Source of the DNA: Bordetella parapertussis
GTDB taxonomy: Bacteria; Pseudomonadota; Gammaproteobacteria; Burkholderiales; Burkholderiaceae_D
Length of the DNA stretch: 64,000 bases
Direction: 5' to 3'
Assembly (NCBI GenBank): GCA_945866125.1
Contig: CAMBFZ010000008.1
Span: 70,576-134,575, forward strand
Position numbers and translations under genes: made by a program. Shown piece by piece: positions 1-8,752 of the stretch. Every line of letters starts with the position of its first letter. The stretch's first letter is position 1. The notes beneath the pieces are model-generated. The model was not told the origin of the DNA. It saw nothing but the letters and a program-made list of their open reading frames with translations, and searched no databases.

Positions 1-338
1 GCCTTCGGCAGACAGGCACGAGCTGCATCGGCATCCAGTCCGCGCTCGATTAATAATGCTTCCACCTTGGCGTCATCCTGCAAGGCCAACTCAAACAGCA
101 AAGCCAACAGACGCTCACGCATTTCCTGCGCCGCTTTGCGGGTAAACGTAATAGCCAGTAGTTCGGCCGGCTCGGCGCCTGCCAGCAATAGTCGCAGCAT
201 GCGTGCCACCAGCAACCACGTCTTGCCACTGCCGGCGCAGGCCTCGACCAGTACCGAGCGCTGCGGGTCGCAGGCAATCCTAACAAACGATTGCGCATCG
301 ACCGGCTGATCATTCACCAAAAAATCAGACCCGGCCAT
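1..338 (-). CDS. UvrD/AddA-like superfamily 1 helicase, N-terminal part only
   Basis: An ATG at 338 opens a frame that runs without a stop to the window edge, giving 112 complete codons of a truncated gene. Residues 33-40 read ACAGSGKT, the Walker A motif of superfamily 1 helicases, followed around residues 60-76 by ITFTRKAAQEMRER, the typical motif Ia region of UvrD/RecB/AddA helicases. The start overlaps the stop of the AddB-like gene upstream by one base (TGATG), so the two are probably translationally coupled. In this family an AddA-type helicase-nuclease works with an AddB-type partner to resect double-strand breaks for RecA. The C-terminal helicase and nuclease domains lie outside the window, so AddA cannot be told from another UvrD paralogue by its own sequence; the assignment rests on the neighbour. 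Confidence 0.9.
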   Translation of the reverse strand, partial: MAGSDFLVNDQPVDAQSFVRIACDPQRSVLVEACAGSGKTWLLVARMLRLLLAGAEPAELLAITFTRKAAQEMRERLLALLFELALQDDAKVEALLIERGLDADAARACLPK

Positions 339-3022
339 CACCACGCTCCCTTGCGGCACAGACCGCGCATGTCACACCACTGGCAAGTTTTATTGACACC
401 AGTGGCCGGCAAGGACGCACCAGTGGCAATGGCCTGCATGCCGGCACCGATCTGGACGCTGAGTGCAGACCGCCACGCATCAAACGGCGCTGCCTCTGCC
501 GTGCCTGCCTTGGCGCTATCGATGGCCACATACCAGCCACCGACGGGCGCCGGGTCCGCGAGTAAGCCATAAAAAGGCAGCTGATGATCTTCATGCCGCG
601 CCAGCTTTTTTTTCAGTTTGGGCTTCTCACTGGTTTTATAGTCCAGCACCAACAAATCACCCTCGGCATTCCGGTCAACCCGGTCGAGGCGACCCTGCAA
701 GGTAATGGCACCACCGTCCCACGTTAATTCTTTTTGCAGACCTAGCTCGCCGAAGGCAAATTGCCAGCCTTCGCTTTCATGCGCATTGGCCCACTCGAGA
801 TAGGCGGGCATCGTCTTGTTCCAGCGCGACTGAAAACCCAGCGCTGCCGGATTTTTTTCGATGATCGGGTCAAACACGGCTGCCGAAATCTTCATCAGCA
901 ACGCCGCCCTGTCTGCCACCTGCGTTGGCGTCTCGTGCAAGGCCTGGTGATAACGAAATAAAATCTGATGTAACCAATCGCCATAGTCCCGTTTTTCTGG
1001 CAACGCATTCAAACTCTCGAGTACCGATAACCCTAGCATGCGGGTCGCAAAAAACTGATACGGGCATGCGACCAGCGCGTTGTAGCCGCTGGCAGAGAGT
1101 CGACCCGGCAGCAACGTCGCGGCTGACGGTTGCGGTGGCAACGATAATTTTTCACGCAATGTCTGCAACGGTAGCCGCACTGTATGCAACGCCAGCGTAT
1201 CAGCCTTGGCGCGTGCCAGATTTAACTGCATCCTTTGGATCCAGACACTCACGGGATTGTGTTCGCCTTCACGCTGCGCCTGCCACGACAACACCACCGT
1301 CGGGCATGACAGCAGCAAAGCAGCGAAGTCGCGTAACTGTTGCTGCTGCCGGCTCTCACGCGTCGCCAGGCCCAACTCACGGCGCACGGCATTGGCAAAA
1401 AATAGTGCTTCAGTAGGCTGCGAGGGCAAATGATCCGCATCACCACCGACGACCATCACCGCATCAAATTGCCGCAGCGGTGTGCCATTCAACGGCACCA
1501 TCATCACCCGCTGATCTAGTCGTGCTGCGATAAAGACGGTCTGCTCCAATTGCAGATTCACCAGCGCACGCCACTCTGCCATCGAAAAATGATCGGGCAA
1601 TCCCGTGCACTCCGCAGCCAGCACGTCAAGCATCTCCAGCACCTGATGTCCCGCCACATCCTCAGCCAGAGACGCCCGCATGCCGAGTGCGTCGAAGGAG
1701 CCCTGCGTCGTCTCGACCCAGTCAACAATACTTTTGCGACCAACAAAACGGGCCGCTTCGCGGGCCATGGCGTCAATCAGACTTTTTGATACCGGCATCT
1801 CAGCAACAGCCGCGGCCACCGCCGACCAGCCACCGATAATATTGGCGTCCACCAGCACGCGCTCAATTGCCATGCGCTGCTGCTCTTCTGCCTGCGAATC
1901 AGCAAATAAAAATGGGGACTTCAAAAAATCCAGCAAGGCCGCGGTTTGGGCGCCCGAGCTCACTAGCTCTAACCAGGACGCCAGCACCGCAGCAGCCCGC
2001 GTGGTGGAGAGCTTCCAGCCGGTTTCGTCGGCGACTACGACCTGCGCACGTTCGAGCAGTGCGCGCAGGCGGCGCGCTACCACCCGGTCTTGCGGCACGA
2101 TTGCAATCTGGTTTTTGCCTGCCATCAGCCAATCGAGAATTGTCTGGGCAGCGCATTGCGCTTCGTCTTCCAATCCCGTGGCCTGATAAAGTGTGAGACA
2201 GGCCGGCGGTTCGATCGCACCGAGGGCCTCGGGCACCGCGCCCTCCGCACTGATCTCGGGCCAGCTCTGCGCCAACGTGGCCGGCAGAAAATCAGCAGAC
2301 CAATCCAGACGGATGACATACACCAGCTGGCGTTGACTGTAACGCTGTAAAAAATCCCGCTCAATCGGGTCCGGCTCTGCCGGTGCAATCCACAGCAAAG
2401 GCTCGCTGGCAGCAGCGGCGGCTTTGCACAACGCAGCATGGCGCACCACACCCGGGTCCCGCGGATCACGTTGCCCGTGCCAGATGCCCCAGACCAGTTG
2501 CGCTTCGTCCGACAACAGCGTGATGGCCTGCGGCGAGAGCTGGACCAACGCATTGCGCCAGCGTGCTTCCATTTCACCCGGCAGCGCCAAGGCCACCGGC
2601 AGCAGCGCGGCCGTCAACTCATCCGACAAGATCAAGAGCGTTTTCGCCAATGGCAGCAAATCGGTATTGCGGCGCGCAGCGAATAATTTTTTCAGCCAGC
2701 CTTGTTCACGCAGACGCGCATACAACGCCATAAGCCGCTCACTATCCGAGGCTGGTGTTGGCAATTCAATATCAGGCAATTGCTGCTGCAGCCAGGCCGA
2801 TAAGGTCGTGGCCTGTGGGGCAATAAAAGACAGGCCTAGCTCCGCGGCGAGTGCGCGCCGCAGCAGACCAAGATGCACAAAGGTCGGCACCATCACCCGG
2901 ATGCCAGAGAGGTCCGGCACGCTGCCCGCAGCACCAGAGGCGCGAGCCGCGTCGATAACAAGGCGGGCAGCTTGCGGCCAGAAGCCGGCGCCGGGTGGAA
3001 CGAGTCGGGTGGTGATGCCCAT
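338..3022 (-). CDS. AddB-like PD-(D/E)XK exonuclease subunit
   Basis: A protein of about 894 residues with the layout of AddB/RecB-family exonucleases. The C-terminal part has the PD-(D/E)XK signature: GRLDRVDRN followed by LVLDYKTSEK (Asp794, Lys796). Four cysteines are placed as in the iron-sulfur cluster of AddB: Cys653 in ACPYQF, and Cys880, Cys883 and Cys889 near the C-terminus (CQWCDMRGLC). The N-terminal two thirds resemble a degenerate helicase fold. The open frame extends upstream to 3169, but the stretch before the ATG at 3022 looks non-coding, and MGITTRLVPPG is a more natural N-terminus; the ribosome site there is weak. Its stop overlaps the start of the UvrD/AddA-like helicase, which supports a two-subunit break-resection nuclease used instead of RecBCD. 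It is divergent from trxA. Confidence 0.88.
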   Translation of the reverse strand: MGITTRLVPPGAGFWPQAARLVIDAARASGAAGSVPDLSGIRVMVPTFVHLGLLRRALAAELGLSFIAPQATTLSAWLQQQLPDIELPTPASDSERLMALYARLREQGWLKKLFAARRNTDLLPLAKTLLILSDELTAALLPVALALPGEMEARWRNALVQLSPQAITLLSDEAQLVWGIWHGQRDPRDPGVVRHAALCKAAAAASEPLLWIAPAEPDPIERDFLQRYSQRQLVYVIRLDWSADFLPATLAQSWPEISAEGAVPEALGAIEPPACLTLYQATGLEDEAQCAAQTILDWLMAGKNQIAIVPQDRVVARRLRALLERAQVVVADETGWKLSTTRAAAVLASWLELVSSGAQTAALLDFLKSPFLFADSQAEEQQRMAIERVLVDANIIGGWSAVAAAVAEMPVSKSLIDAMAREAARFVGRKSIVDWVETTQGSFDALGMRASLAEDVAGHQVLEMLDVLAAECTGLPDHFSMAEWRALVNLQLEQTVFIAARLDQRVMMVPLNGTPLRQFDAVMVVGGDADHLPSQPTEALFFANAVRRELGLATRESRQQQQLRDFAALLLSCPTVVLSWQAQREGEHNPVSVWIQRMQLNLARAKADTLALHTVRLPLQTLREKLSLPPQPSAATLLPGRLSASGYNALVACPYQFFATRMLGLSVLESLNALPEKRDYGDWLHQILFRYHQALHETPTQVADRAALLMKISAAVFDPIIEKNPAALGFQSRWNKTMPAYLEWANAHESEGWQFAFGELGLQKELTWDGGAITLQGRLDRVDRNAEGDLLVLDYKTSEKPKLKKKLARHEDHQLPFYGLLADPAPVGGWYVAIDSAKAGTAEAAPFDAWRSALSVQIGAGMQAIATGASLPATGVNKTCQWCDMRGLCRKGAW

Positions 3023-3293
3023 GAGCGGAGTGTCTTTCTCAAATGCAGTCTTACTGGTGCTGCATTTTATGCGAGGGATCAGGATTATGAGAGTCAGTCC
3101 GCACTTTTCGCAAAAATCGGTTATTATTCGACCAATTTCCCGCCGCGTCACCTCCAGCTGCAGACCCACACACCGACACCGCGCACCCCATTATTGGATG
3201 GGCACAAGCTTGTTGGAAACCTGTTTGGCGAATTCTTGCATCCGATTTGTAGCAGCAGGCGAGCCGATTCCACCCCCTCTCATTGAGGAAATC

Positions 3294-3620
3294 ATGAGCG
3301 AAAATATTAAGCACGTATCCGACAGTTCATTCGAAATGGATGTACTGAAATCTGACAAACCTGTTCTGGTTGATTTCTGGGCAGAGTGGTGTGGCCCTTG
3401 CAAGATGATCGGCCCCATTCTTGAAGAAGTCGCCAAAGAGTACGACGGCAAAATTCAAATCGCCAAGATGGACGTGGATGCCAACCAGGCGGTGCCTGCA
3501 AAATTTGGCATCCGCGGTATCCCGACGCTGATCCTGTTTAAGAATGGCGTACCAGCAGCACAAAAAGTCGGTGCACTGGCCAAAGGCCAGCTCACCTCTT
3601 TCATTGACAGCAATATCTGA
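3294..3620 (+). CDS. trxA: Thioredoxin 1
   Basis: A 108-residue cytoplasmic thioredoxin. The redox-active WCGPC motif is at residues 32-36 and the conserved cis-proline is Pro77 in GIRGIPT, with the usual thioredoxin fold length and no extra domain. It reduces disulfides in ribonucleotide reductase, methionine sulfoxide reductases and other clients using electrons from thioredoxin reductase. I chose the ATG at 3294 because MSENIKHVSD is the typical N-terminus and it follows a GAGGAA ribosome site; the longer open frame upstream has no family similarity. A strong hairpin terminator follows the stop, so it is probably monocistronic, although rho lies just downstream on the same strand. Confidence 0.97.
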   Translation: MSENIKHVSDSSFEMDVLKSDKPVLVDFWAEWCGPCKMIGPILEEVAKEYDGKIQIAKMDVDANQAVPAKFGIRGIPTLILFKNGVPAAQKVGALAKGQLTSFIDSNI

Positions 3621-3628
3621 TCGCAAGC

Positions 3629-3662
3629 CGCGGTGGCACGCTCGTGCTACCGCGATTTTTCC
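3629..3662 (+). terminator. Rho-independent terminator after trxA
   Basis: A 12-bp stem, CGCGGTGGCACG (3629-3640) against CGTGCTACCGCG (3643-3654), with a single G-T wobble and a very short loop, is followed by A and a run of T. It begins 8 bases after the trxA stop. Confidence 0.85.
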
Positions 3663-3705
3663 CCTCGATTCTGATTCTCCGTTGTTCCCTCCCCCACCTT
3701 TATAA

Positions 3706-3728
3706 CCCGCCTCCCGCGGGATCTGACT
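3706..3728 (+). promoter_or_regulatory. Small hairpin at the rho ribosome-binding site
   Basis: CCCGC (3706-3710) pairs with GCGGG (3716-3720), and GCGGGA is the only Shine-Dalgarno-like sequence in front of the rho ATG at 3729. A stem here could mask the site. A TATAAC sequence lies just upstream at 3701-3706. If that is the promoter -10 box, transcription would start too late to include the whole stem, so a regulatory role is uncertain. Confidence 0.3.
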
Positions 3729-4994
3729 ATGCACTTATCTGAACTCAAGGCACTTCACGTTTCAGCGTTACTTGAAATGGCCATTGGTCTCGACATCGAC
3801 AATGCCGCGCGTCTGCGCAAGCAAGAACTGATGTTTGCGATCTTGAAAAAACGCGCCAAATCTGGCGAACAAATTTTTGGCGACGGCGTACTCGAAGTCC
3901 TGCCTGACGGCTTTGGCTTTTTACGCTCGCCCGACGCCAGCTATATGGCGTCGACGGACGACATCTATATTTCACCCTCGCAGATTCGCCGCTTCAATCT
4001 GCACACTGGTGACTCCATCGAAGGCGAAGTACGCACCCCCAAAGACGGCGAGCGCTACTTTGCGCTGGTCAAAGTCGACAAGGTCAACGCCGAATCGCCG
4101 GAAGCCTCCAAGCACAAGATTCTGTTTGAAAATTTAACGCCGCTGCACCCCAACCAGCCCCTACTGCTGGAGCGCGAGATGCGCGGCGAAGAAAATATTA
4201 CCGGGCGCATCATCGACTTGATCGCGCCCATCGGCAAAGGGCAGCGTGGCCTGTTGGTTGCCTCACCAAAATCCGGCAAATCCGTCATCCTGCAGCACAT
4301 CGCGCATGCGATCACAGCCAACCATCCCGAAGCCACACTGATCGTGCTGCTGATTGACGAACGCCCCGAAGAAGTCACCGAAATGCAGCGCTCTGTGCGC
4401 GGCGAAGTCGTGGCCTCAACCTTTGATGAGCCAGCCACCCGTCACGTGCAGGTCGCCGAGATGGTGCTCGAAAAAGCCAAACGTCTCGTTGAAATGAAAA
4501 AAGACGTCGTGATTTTGCTCGACTCGATCACGCGTCTGGCCCGCGCCTACAACACCGTGATCCCGGCATCCGGCAAAGTACTGACCGGTGGTGTCGATGC
4601 TAACGCGCTGCAGCGTCCGAAGCGTTTCTTTGGTGCGGCCCGTAACATCGAAGAAGGCGGCTCGCTCACCATCATTGCCACAGCCCTGATCGAAACCGGC
4701 AGCCGCATGGATGACGTCATCTTTGAAGAATTCAAAGGCACCGGCAACATGGAAGTCCACCTCGAGCGCCGTCTGGCCGAGAAACGTGTCTACCCGGCCA
4801 TCAACCTCAACAAATCTGGCACCCGGCGCGAAGAGCTCCTGATCAAACCCGATATTCTGCAAAAAGTCTGGGTGCTGCGTAAGCTCTTGTATGGCATGGA
4901 CGAAATCGAAGCGATGGAATTCATCCTCGACAAAATGCGTGCAACCAAAAACAATGCCGAGTTCTTTGACATGATGCGGCGTGGCGGGTCGTAA
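3729..4994 (+). CDS. rho: Transcription termination factor Rho
   Basis: A 421-residue protein of normal Rho length. The N-terminal Rho-N helical domain (about 1-45) is followed by the cold-shock-like RNA-binding domain (about 50-125, with GFGFLRSPDASY) and the RecA-type ATPase domain. The Walker A sequence SPKSGKS is at residues 179-185, the Walker B region is VVILLDSITRLARAYN, and the Q-loop/R-loop region is present. The hexamer loads on unstructured C-rich RNA and uses ATP to release transcripts from RNA polymerase. There is no inserted N-terminal extension of the kind seen in some high-GC Gram-positive bacteria. It lies between trxA and rpmE, an order common in Burkholderiales. Confidence 0.98.
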   Translation: MHLSELKALHVSALLEMAIGLDIDNAARLRKQELMFAILKKRAKSGEQIFGDGVLEVLPDGFGFLRSPDASYMASTDDIYISPSQIRRFNLHTGDSIEGEVRTPKDGERYFALVKVDKVNAESPEASKHKILFENLTPLHPNQPLLLEREMRGEENITGRIIDLIAPIGKGQRGLLVASPKSGKSVILQHIAHAITANHPEATLIVLLIDERPEEVTEMQRSVRGEVVASTFDEPATRHVQVAEMVLEKAKRLVEMKKDVVILLDSITRLARAYNTVIPASGKVLTGGVDANALQRPKRFFGAARNIEEGGSLTIIATALIETGSRMDDVIFEEFKGTGNMEVHLERRLAEKRVYPAINLNKSGTRREELLIKPDILQKVWVLRKLLYGMDEIEAMEFILDKMRATKNNAEFFDMMRRGGS

Positions 4995-5070
4995 ACTGAG
5001 TTAACCCACACAGAAAACCGCAGAGTGCGGCGACTTGTCAGGTGTTTTAATAAAGGCAACGACGCGAGAT

Positions 5071-5096
5071 CCCGGCAAGCGCCGGGCAACTTTTTG
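5071..5096 (+). terminator. Probable terminator after rho
   Basis: CCCGGC (5071-5076), an AAGC loop and GCCGGG (5081-5086) form a short perfect stem, followed after four bases by TTTTT. A second perfect dyad, ACAGCGC-A-GCGCTGT (5112-5126), lies a little downstream and has no T-run. The region 4995-5252 otherwise contains the rpmE promoter and leader. Confidence 0.5.
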
Positions 5097-5149
5097 GTTC
5101 AGGCATTCGCCACAGCGCAGCGCTGTAGCCAAAACCCCAGCCTTTCCTA

Positions 5150-5155
5150 TATAAT
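5150..5155 (+). promoter_or_regulatory. rpmE: Candidate -10 box for rpmE
   Basis: A consensus TATAAT sits about 100 bases before the rpmE start, so transcription would begin near 5162 and leave a leader of roughly 90 nucleotides. No good -35 hexamer is visible at the usual distance. Such a leader could serve autoregulation of the ribosomal protein, but that is inference. Confidence 0.45.
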
Positions 5156-5252
5156 CCGCGTTCTTTTAACCGGGCAAGTGTTCATCAATCGGGTCAGGAA
5201 GCAGGTAGACCGACGAAGTGACGAGTGGCTACCCAACTATTGCGAGCAAATC

Positions 5253-5519
5253 ATGAAAGAAGGCATTCACCCCGCTTACCGTGAAATTGTGGTGCACGAT
5301 CTGTCGTGCGACTTCAAATTCATCACCCGTTCCACCGTGCAGACCCGCGAAATGACCAACTTCGAAGGTAAAGAGTATCCCCTTCTCAAAGTCGAGGTAT
5401 CGTCCGAGTCGCATCCGTTTTACACGGGCAAGCACAAGATCGTCGACACCGCTGGTCGCGTCGAGAAATTCCGTCAAAAATTTGGCGGCGTTGGCTCCAA
5501 GACCAAAGCAGCAGGCTAA
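5253..5519 (+). CDS. rpmE2: Ribosomal protein bL31, type B
   Basis: An 88-residue protein starting MKEGIHPAYR, with the conserved bL31 pattern HPAYREIVVHDLSC...FITRSTVQTRE and the C-terminal HPFYTGKHKIVDTAGRVEKF block. It lacks the CxxC pair of zinc-binding type A bL31, so it is the zinc-independent type B form. It binds the large ribosomal subunit and bridges it to the small one. The ATG at 5253 is chosen by similarity; the open frame continues upstream into leader sequence with no protein similarity. A strong terminator follows. Confidence 0.95.
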   Translation: MKEGIHPAYREIVVHDLSCDFKFITRSTVQTREMTNFEGKEYPLLKVEVSSESHPFYTGKHKIVDTAGRVEKFRQKFGGVGSKTKAAG

Positions 5520-5540
5520 TCAAGCTTGCTCTGACCAAAA

Positions 5541-5570
5541 AAGGCAGCGTACGCTGCCTTTTTTCTTTTC
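5541..5570 (+). terminator. Rho-independent terminator after rpmE
   Basis: GGCAGCGTACGCTGCC (5543-5558) is a perfect 16-base palindrome, preceded by A residues and followed by TTTTTTCTTTTC. It lies 24 bases after the rpmE stop. Confidence 0.9.
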
Positions 5571-5627
5571 TTTCCGGCAGAATAGCGCCGACCCTTCATT
5601 AACTATCCTGTCTGCCACCACTTCTGC

Positions 5628-7343
5628 ATGAAGCCCGTACGCCTGCCCGCCGCTGCCACTCTCGCGCTACCGCGCTGGGGACTCATCGCGTTGTGCCTGC
5701 TGTATATCCTGCCCGGCATCATGCGGCGCGATCCATGGAAAACCGATGATGCGGCCGGCTTTGGCATCATGTGGACCATGGCGCAAGGTAATTTAGGTGA
5801 TTGGCTCGCGCCCAATATCGTTGGCCTGCCCATGCCACACGAGGGGCCGCTGACGTTCTGGATCGGCGCCATCCTCATCAAATTATTTGGCTGGCTCGCC
5901 GGCGAGCCGCTCGCTGCCAGACTCTCGACGCTGGTTTTCTTTGCCATTGGCGCGGCCTCAGTCTGGCGCACCGCATTCGTGCTGGGTCGGCGGCAGGAAG
6001 CGCAACCTTTGAAGCTAGCCTTCGGTGGCCAGCCGGCGCCACGCGACTACGGCCGCACATTGGCCGACGGCGCACTCCTTATCTATGTTGCCTGCCTCGG
6101 TCTGCTGCTACGCAGCCACGAGACCGCCGCGCCGGCATTGCATGTGGCACTGGTCGCCGCAAGCTTTTACGCCGCCGCCTGCCAGTTCGATGCGCCCACC
6201 CGTCGCGCAGCAGTCGGTCTGGGTGTCGCGCTGGGTCTGCTGATCCTCACACGCGGCTGGACCGTACCGCTGGCACTTGGCCTGACCGCCCTCTCGCTGG
6301 CGATATGGCGCGACCGCACTGCGCTGTGGCAGCAGCTGGCCATCAGCCTGCCGATTGCCATCGCATTGCCGCTGGCCTGGTTATTCGCGCATCATCAGGT
6401 GCAGCCATTCGGCACCGGCCTGCTTGAAGACTGGCTGCGTTGGAATCCCGAGCAGGTCGGCTGGCCCACGTTGGTGCTAACAGGCTCGCTTGCCAAAACA
6501 CTCATCTGGTACGCATGGCCAGCCTGGCCGATTGCGGCGTGGGCAGTCTATGCATGGCGGCGGCAAGCGACCTTGCACATCATGTTGCCGGCAGCCGGCA
6601 TCAGCGCCTTGCTATTGGTCTGCCTGTTTTCACCGCAACCCGATGACGCCGATTTGCTGTCCTTACTACCGCCGCTGGCCATATTAGCTGCATTCGGTCT
6701 GCCCACCTTAAAACGCGGCACCATCAATGCCGTCGACTGGTTCTCGGTCATGACGCTCACCGCCATTGCCAGCTTCATCTGGCTGGGCTGGATAGCCAAG
6801 CAAACAGGCTGGCCCGCGCAACTCGCAAAAAATGCGTTCAAACTCGCCCCCGGTTTCAAGCCCGAATTTAATTTCATTGCGTTTCTGATCGCTCTGGCCA
6901 GCACAATCGCGTGGGGTTGGCTGCTGCGCTGGCGGCTGGCGCGCCGCCCGTCGGTGCTATGGCGTGCGGTCGTGCTTTCCTCCGGCGGCGTGATTCTCTG
7001 CTGGCTCTTGCTCATGACGCTCTGGCTGCCTTGGCTTAACTACGGCAAGAGCTATGCAGGTGTGGCCGAGCAAATTGCTCTGCATCTGCCGCAGCAGTAT
7101 GGGTGTGTTGCAACCGATGGCCTCGGACCTGCACAACGCGCCTCGTTTGCGTCAATGGGCGGGGTGCAATTCGCGCGCCCGGGCCAACTCGATTGTGACT
7201 ATCTGCTGGTCCAGGACGACAGACTGCGTAAGGGTCTGGCCGGCCTGAAAAAAATCGACGGTACCTTGAGTTTGTTGTGGCAAGGACGACGCGCGTCCGA
7301 CCGCTATGAATATTTCCGCTTATTCAAACGCCAGTCGCCATGA
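5628..7343 (+). CDS. ArnT/PMT-like polytopic glycosyltransferase
   Basis: A 571-residue inner-membrane protein with about 11-12 predicted membrane helices. The first periplasmic loop, after the first helix, carries DPWKTDDAAGFGIMW, in the position where PMT/ArnT (GT39/GT83) enzymes carry their catalytic acidic residues, and the loop continues through PMPHEGPLTFW. Relatives transfer a sugar from a polyprenyl-phosphate donor to a periplasmic acceptor such as lipid A or a protein. The C-terminal 90 residues after the last helix form a small soluble domain. The gene overlaps the MATE exporter by four bases (ATGA), so the two are co-translated. Substrate and acceptor cannot be told from sequence; aminoarabinose transfer is only one possibility, because no arn genes are nearby. 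Confidence 0.82.
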   Translation: MKPVRLPAAATLALPRWGLIALCLLYILPGIMRRDPWKTDDAAGFGIMWTMAQGNLGDWLAPNIVGLPMPHEGPLTFWIGAILIKLFGWLAGEPLAARLSTLVFFAIGAASVWRTAFVLGRRQEAQPLKLAFGGQPAPRDYGRTLADGALLIYVACLGLLLRSHETAAPALHVALVAASFYAAACQFDAPTRRAAVGLGVALGLLILTRGWTVPLALGLTALSLAIWRDRTALWQQLAISLPIAIALPLAWLFAHHQVQPFGTGLLEDWLRWNPEQVGWPTLVLTGSLAKTLIWYAWPAWPIAAWAVYAWRRQATLHIMLPAAGISALLLVCLFSPQPDDADLLSLLPPLAILAAFGLPTLKRGTINAVDWFSVMTLTAIASFIWLGWIAKQTGWPAQLAKNAFKLAPGFKPEFNFIAFLIALASTIAWGWLLRWRLARRPSVLWRAVVLSSGGVILCWLLLMTLWLPWLNYGKSYAGVAEQIALHLPQQYGCVATDGLGPAQRASFASMGGVQFARPGQLDCDYLLVQDDRLRKGLAGLKKIDGTLSLLWQGRRASDRYEYFRLFKRQSP

Positions 7344-8728
7344 GCGCAGACCCGGCGCCTAAATCAGAAGCGAGCTTCACGGCGCGTATCGCGTCCCTCA
7401 CCTGGCCCATCCTAATCGGTCAACTTGCCGTCATCGCCAACGGCGTTATCGACACCATGATGACAGCGCGCTATTCCGCTACCGATTTGGCCGCGCTTGG
7501 CTTGGGCGCCTCGGTTTACATCAGTATTTTTGTGGGCCTCTCGGGGGTACTGCAGGCACTCTCACCCACCATCGGCCAGCTCTATGGCGCACGCAAGCTC
7601 GACGCGATCGGCTTTGAAGTTCGTCAAGGGGCATGGCTGGCACTATTTTTGTCGGCAATCGGCGCGGTGGCCTTATGCTTTCCCGCACCGCTACTCTCCA
7701 TTGCGCAGGCTTCTGCCACACTCAACGACAAAGTCGAGCAGTACTTGCTGATCCTTGCGCTGGCGCTTCCGGCCACGCTGGGCTTTCGGGTATATGCCTC
7801 GTTAAATACAGCGACCTCGCGCCCGCGCATGGTCATGGCCATCCAGCTCTCTTCGTTACTGCTTAAAATACCGCTCAATGCGCTGTTCATCTTCGGTGGG
7901 CTAGGCCTGCCTGCCTTCGGTACACCCGGCTGTGCCATGGCCACCGCCGTCACCGCGTGGTTGGCCTTGGGTACTGGCTGGATAATTTTGCGGCACGGTG
8001 CCCATTACCGGCAATTTCAATTGTTCGGCAGCGGGGCAGGACGTCCGGTTTGGGCGGCGCAAAAAGCGTTACTCAAACTTGGTCTGCCGATGGGACTGTC
8101 CTACCTCATCGAAGTCACCGCCTTTGCGTTGATGGCGCTGTTTATTGCCCGTCTGGGTAGCAATGCGCTGGCAGGGCATCAGATCACGGCAAACTTCGGC
8201 ACCGTGCTCTACATGCTGCCCTTGTCGATTTCCAATGCGACCGCCACGCTGGTTGCGCAGCAAATAGGTGCGGGCCGCCCGCGTTCAGCTCGTTTGGCTG
8301 GCAACGCAGGCATTCGCCTTGCCGTGATACTAGCCGTCACAGTGGGCGGCCTGATCTGGCTTGCCCGCGCGCAGATTATCGCCGCGTACACACCGGACCC
8401 GGATGTTATGGCCACGGCCCTGCCGCTGTTTTTCTTTATCGGTTTTTATCAGTTGTTCGATGCGTTTCAGGTCGGCACCGCTTTTGTCTTGCGCGCCTAT
8501 AAAGTCGCCCTTATACCCACAGTCATGTATGCCGTCGCGTTATGGGGGGTCGGGTTGGGTGGCGGCTACCTGCTAGGGTTTAACGTGCTGGGCATGACGC
8601 CCGTATCCTTGCAAGGTGCCGCTGGCTTCTGGCTGGGTAACAGTGTGAGCTTGGCGCTCGTTGGCGCTGCGCTCATCTGGTATTTGCGGCGTGTACAAAA
8701 ACTGATGGAGCGGGAATACCAGCAGTAA
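7340..8728 (+). CDS. MATE family multidrug/toxin exporter
   Basis: A 462-residue protein with 12 predicted membrane helices in two homologous halves, as in NorM-type MATE transporters. The start LTWPILIGQLAVIANGVIDTMM is typical of the first helix (Pro and Gln conserved), and the second half has LGLPMGLSYLIEVTAF and AGHQITANF. Family members expel cationic drugs or metabolites in exchange for sodium ions or protons. Its ATG overlaps the stop codon of the ArnT-like gene (ATGA), indicating coupling. The pairing with a lipid or protein glycosyltransferase might indicate envelope defence, but that is inference. It converges with the unknown cassette at 8753. Confidence 0.9.
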   Translation: MSADPAPKSEASFTARIASLTWPILIGQLAVIANGVIDTMMTARYSATDLAALGLGASVYISIFVGLSGVLQALSPTIGQLYGARKLDAIGFEVRQGAWLALFLSAIGAVALCFPAPLLSIAQASATLNDKVEQYLLILALALPATLGFRVYASLNTATSRPRMVMAIQLSSLLLKIPLNALFIFGGLGLPAFGTPGCAMATAVTAWLALGTGWIILRHGAHYRQFQLFGSGAGRPVWAAQKALLKLGLPMGLSYLIEVTAFALMALFIARLGSNALAGHQITANFGTVLYMLPLSISNATATLVAQQIGAGRPRSARLAGNAGIRLAVILAVTVGGLIWLARAQIIAAYTPDPDVMATALPLFFFIGFYQLFDAFQVGTAFVLRAYKVALIPTVMYAVALWGVGLGGGYLLGFNVLGMTPVSLQGAAGFWLGNSVSLALVGAALIWYLRRVQKLMEREYQQ

Positions 8729-8752
8729 GCGCCGCTGCATCAGCTGTTATCT

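Noticed and set aside
3023..3169. 49-codon N-terminal extension of the AddB-like protein
   Set aside because: It covers the likely promoter region shared with trxA and has no family similarity.
5112..5126. Perfect dyad ACAGCGC-A-GCGCTGT before rpmE
   Set aside because: It has no T-run and could be an operator, but there is no second copy or other support, so it is not called separately.
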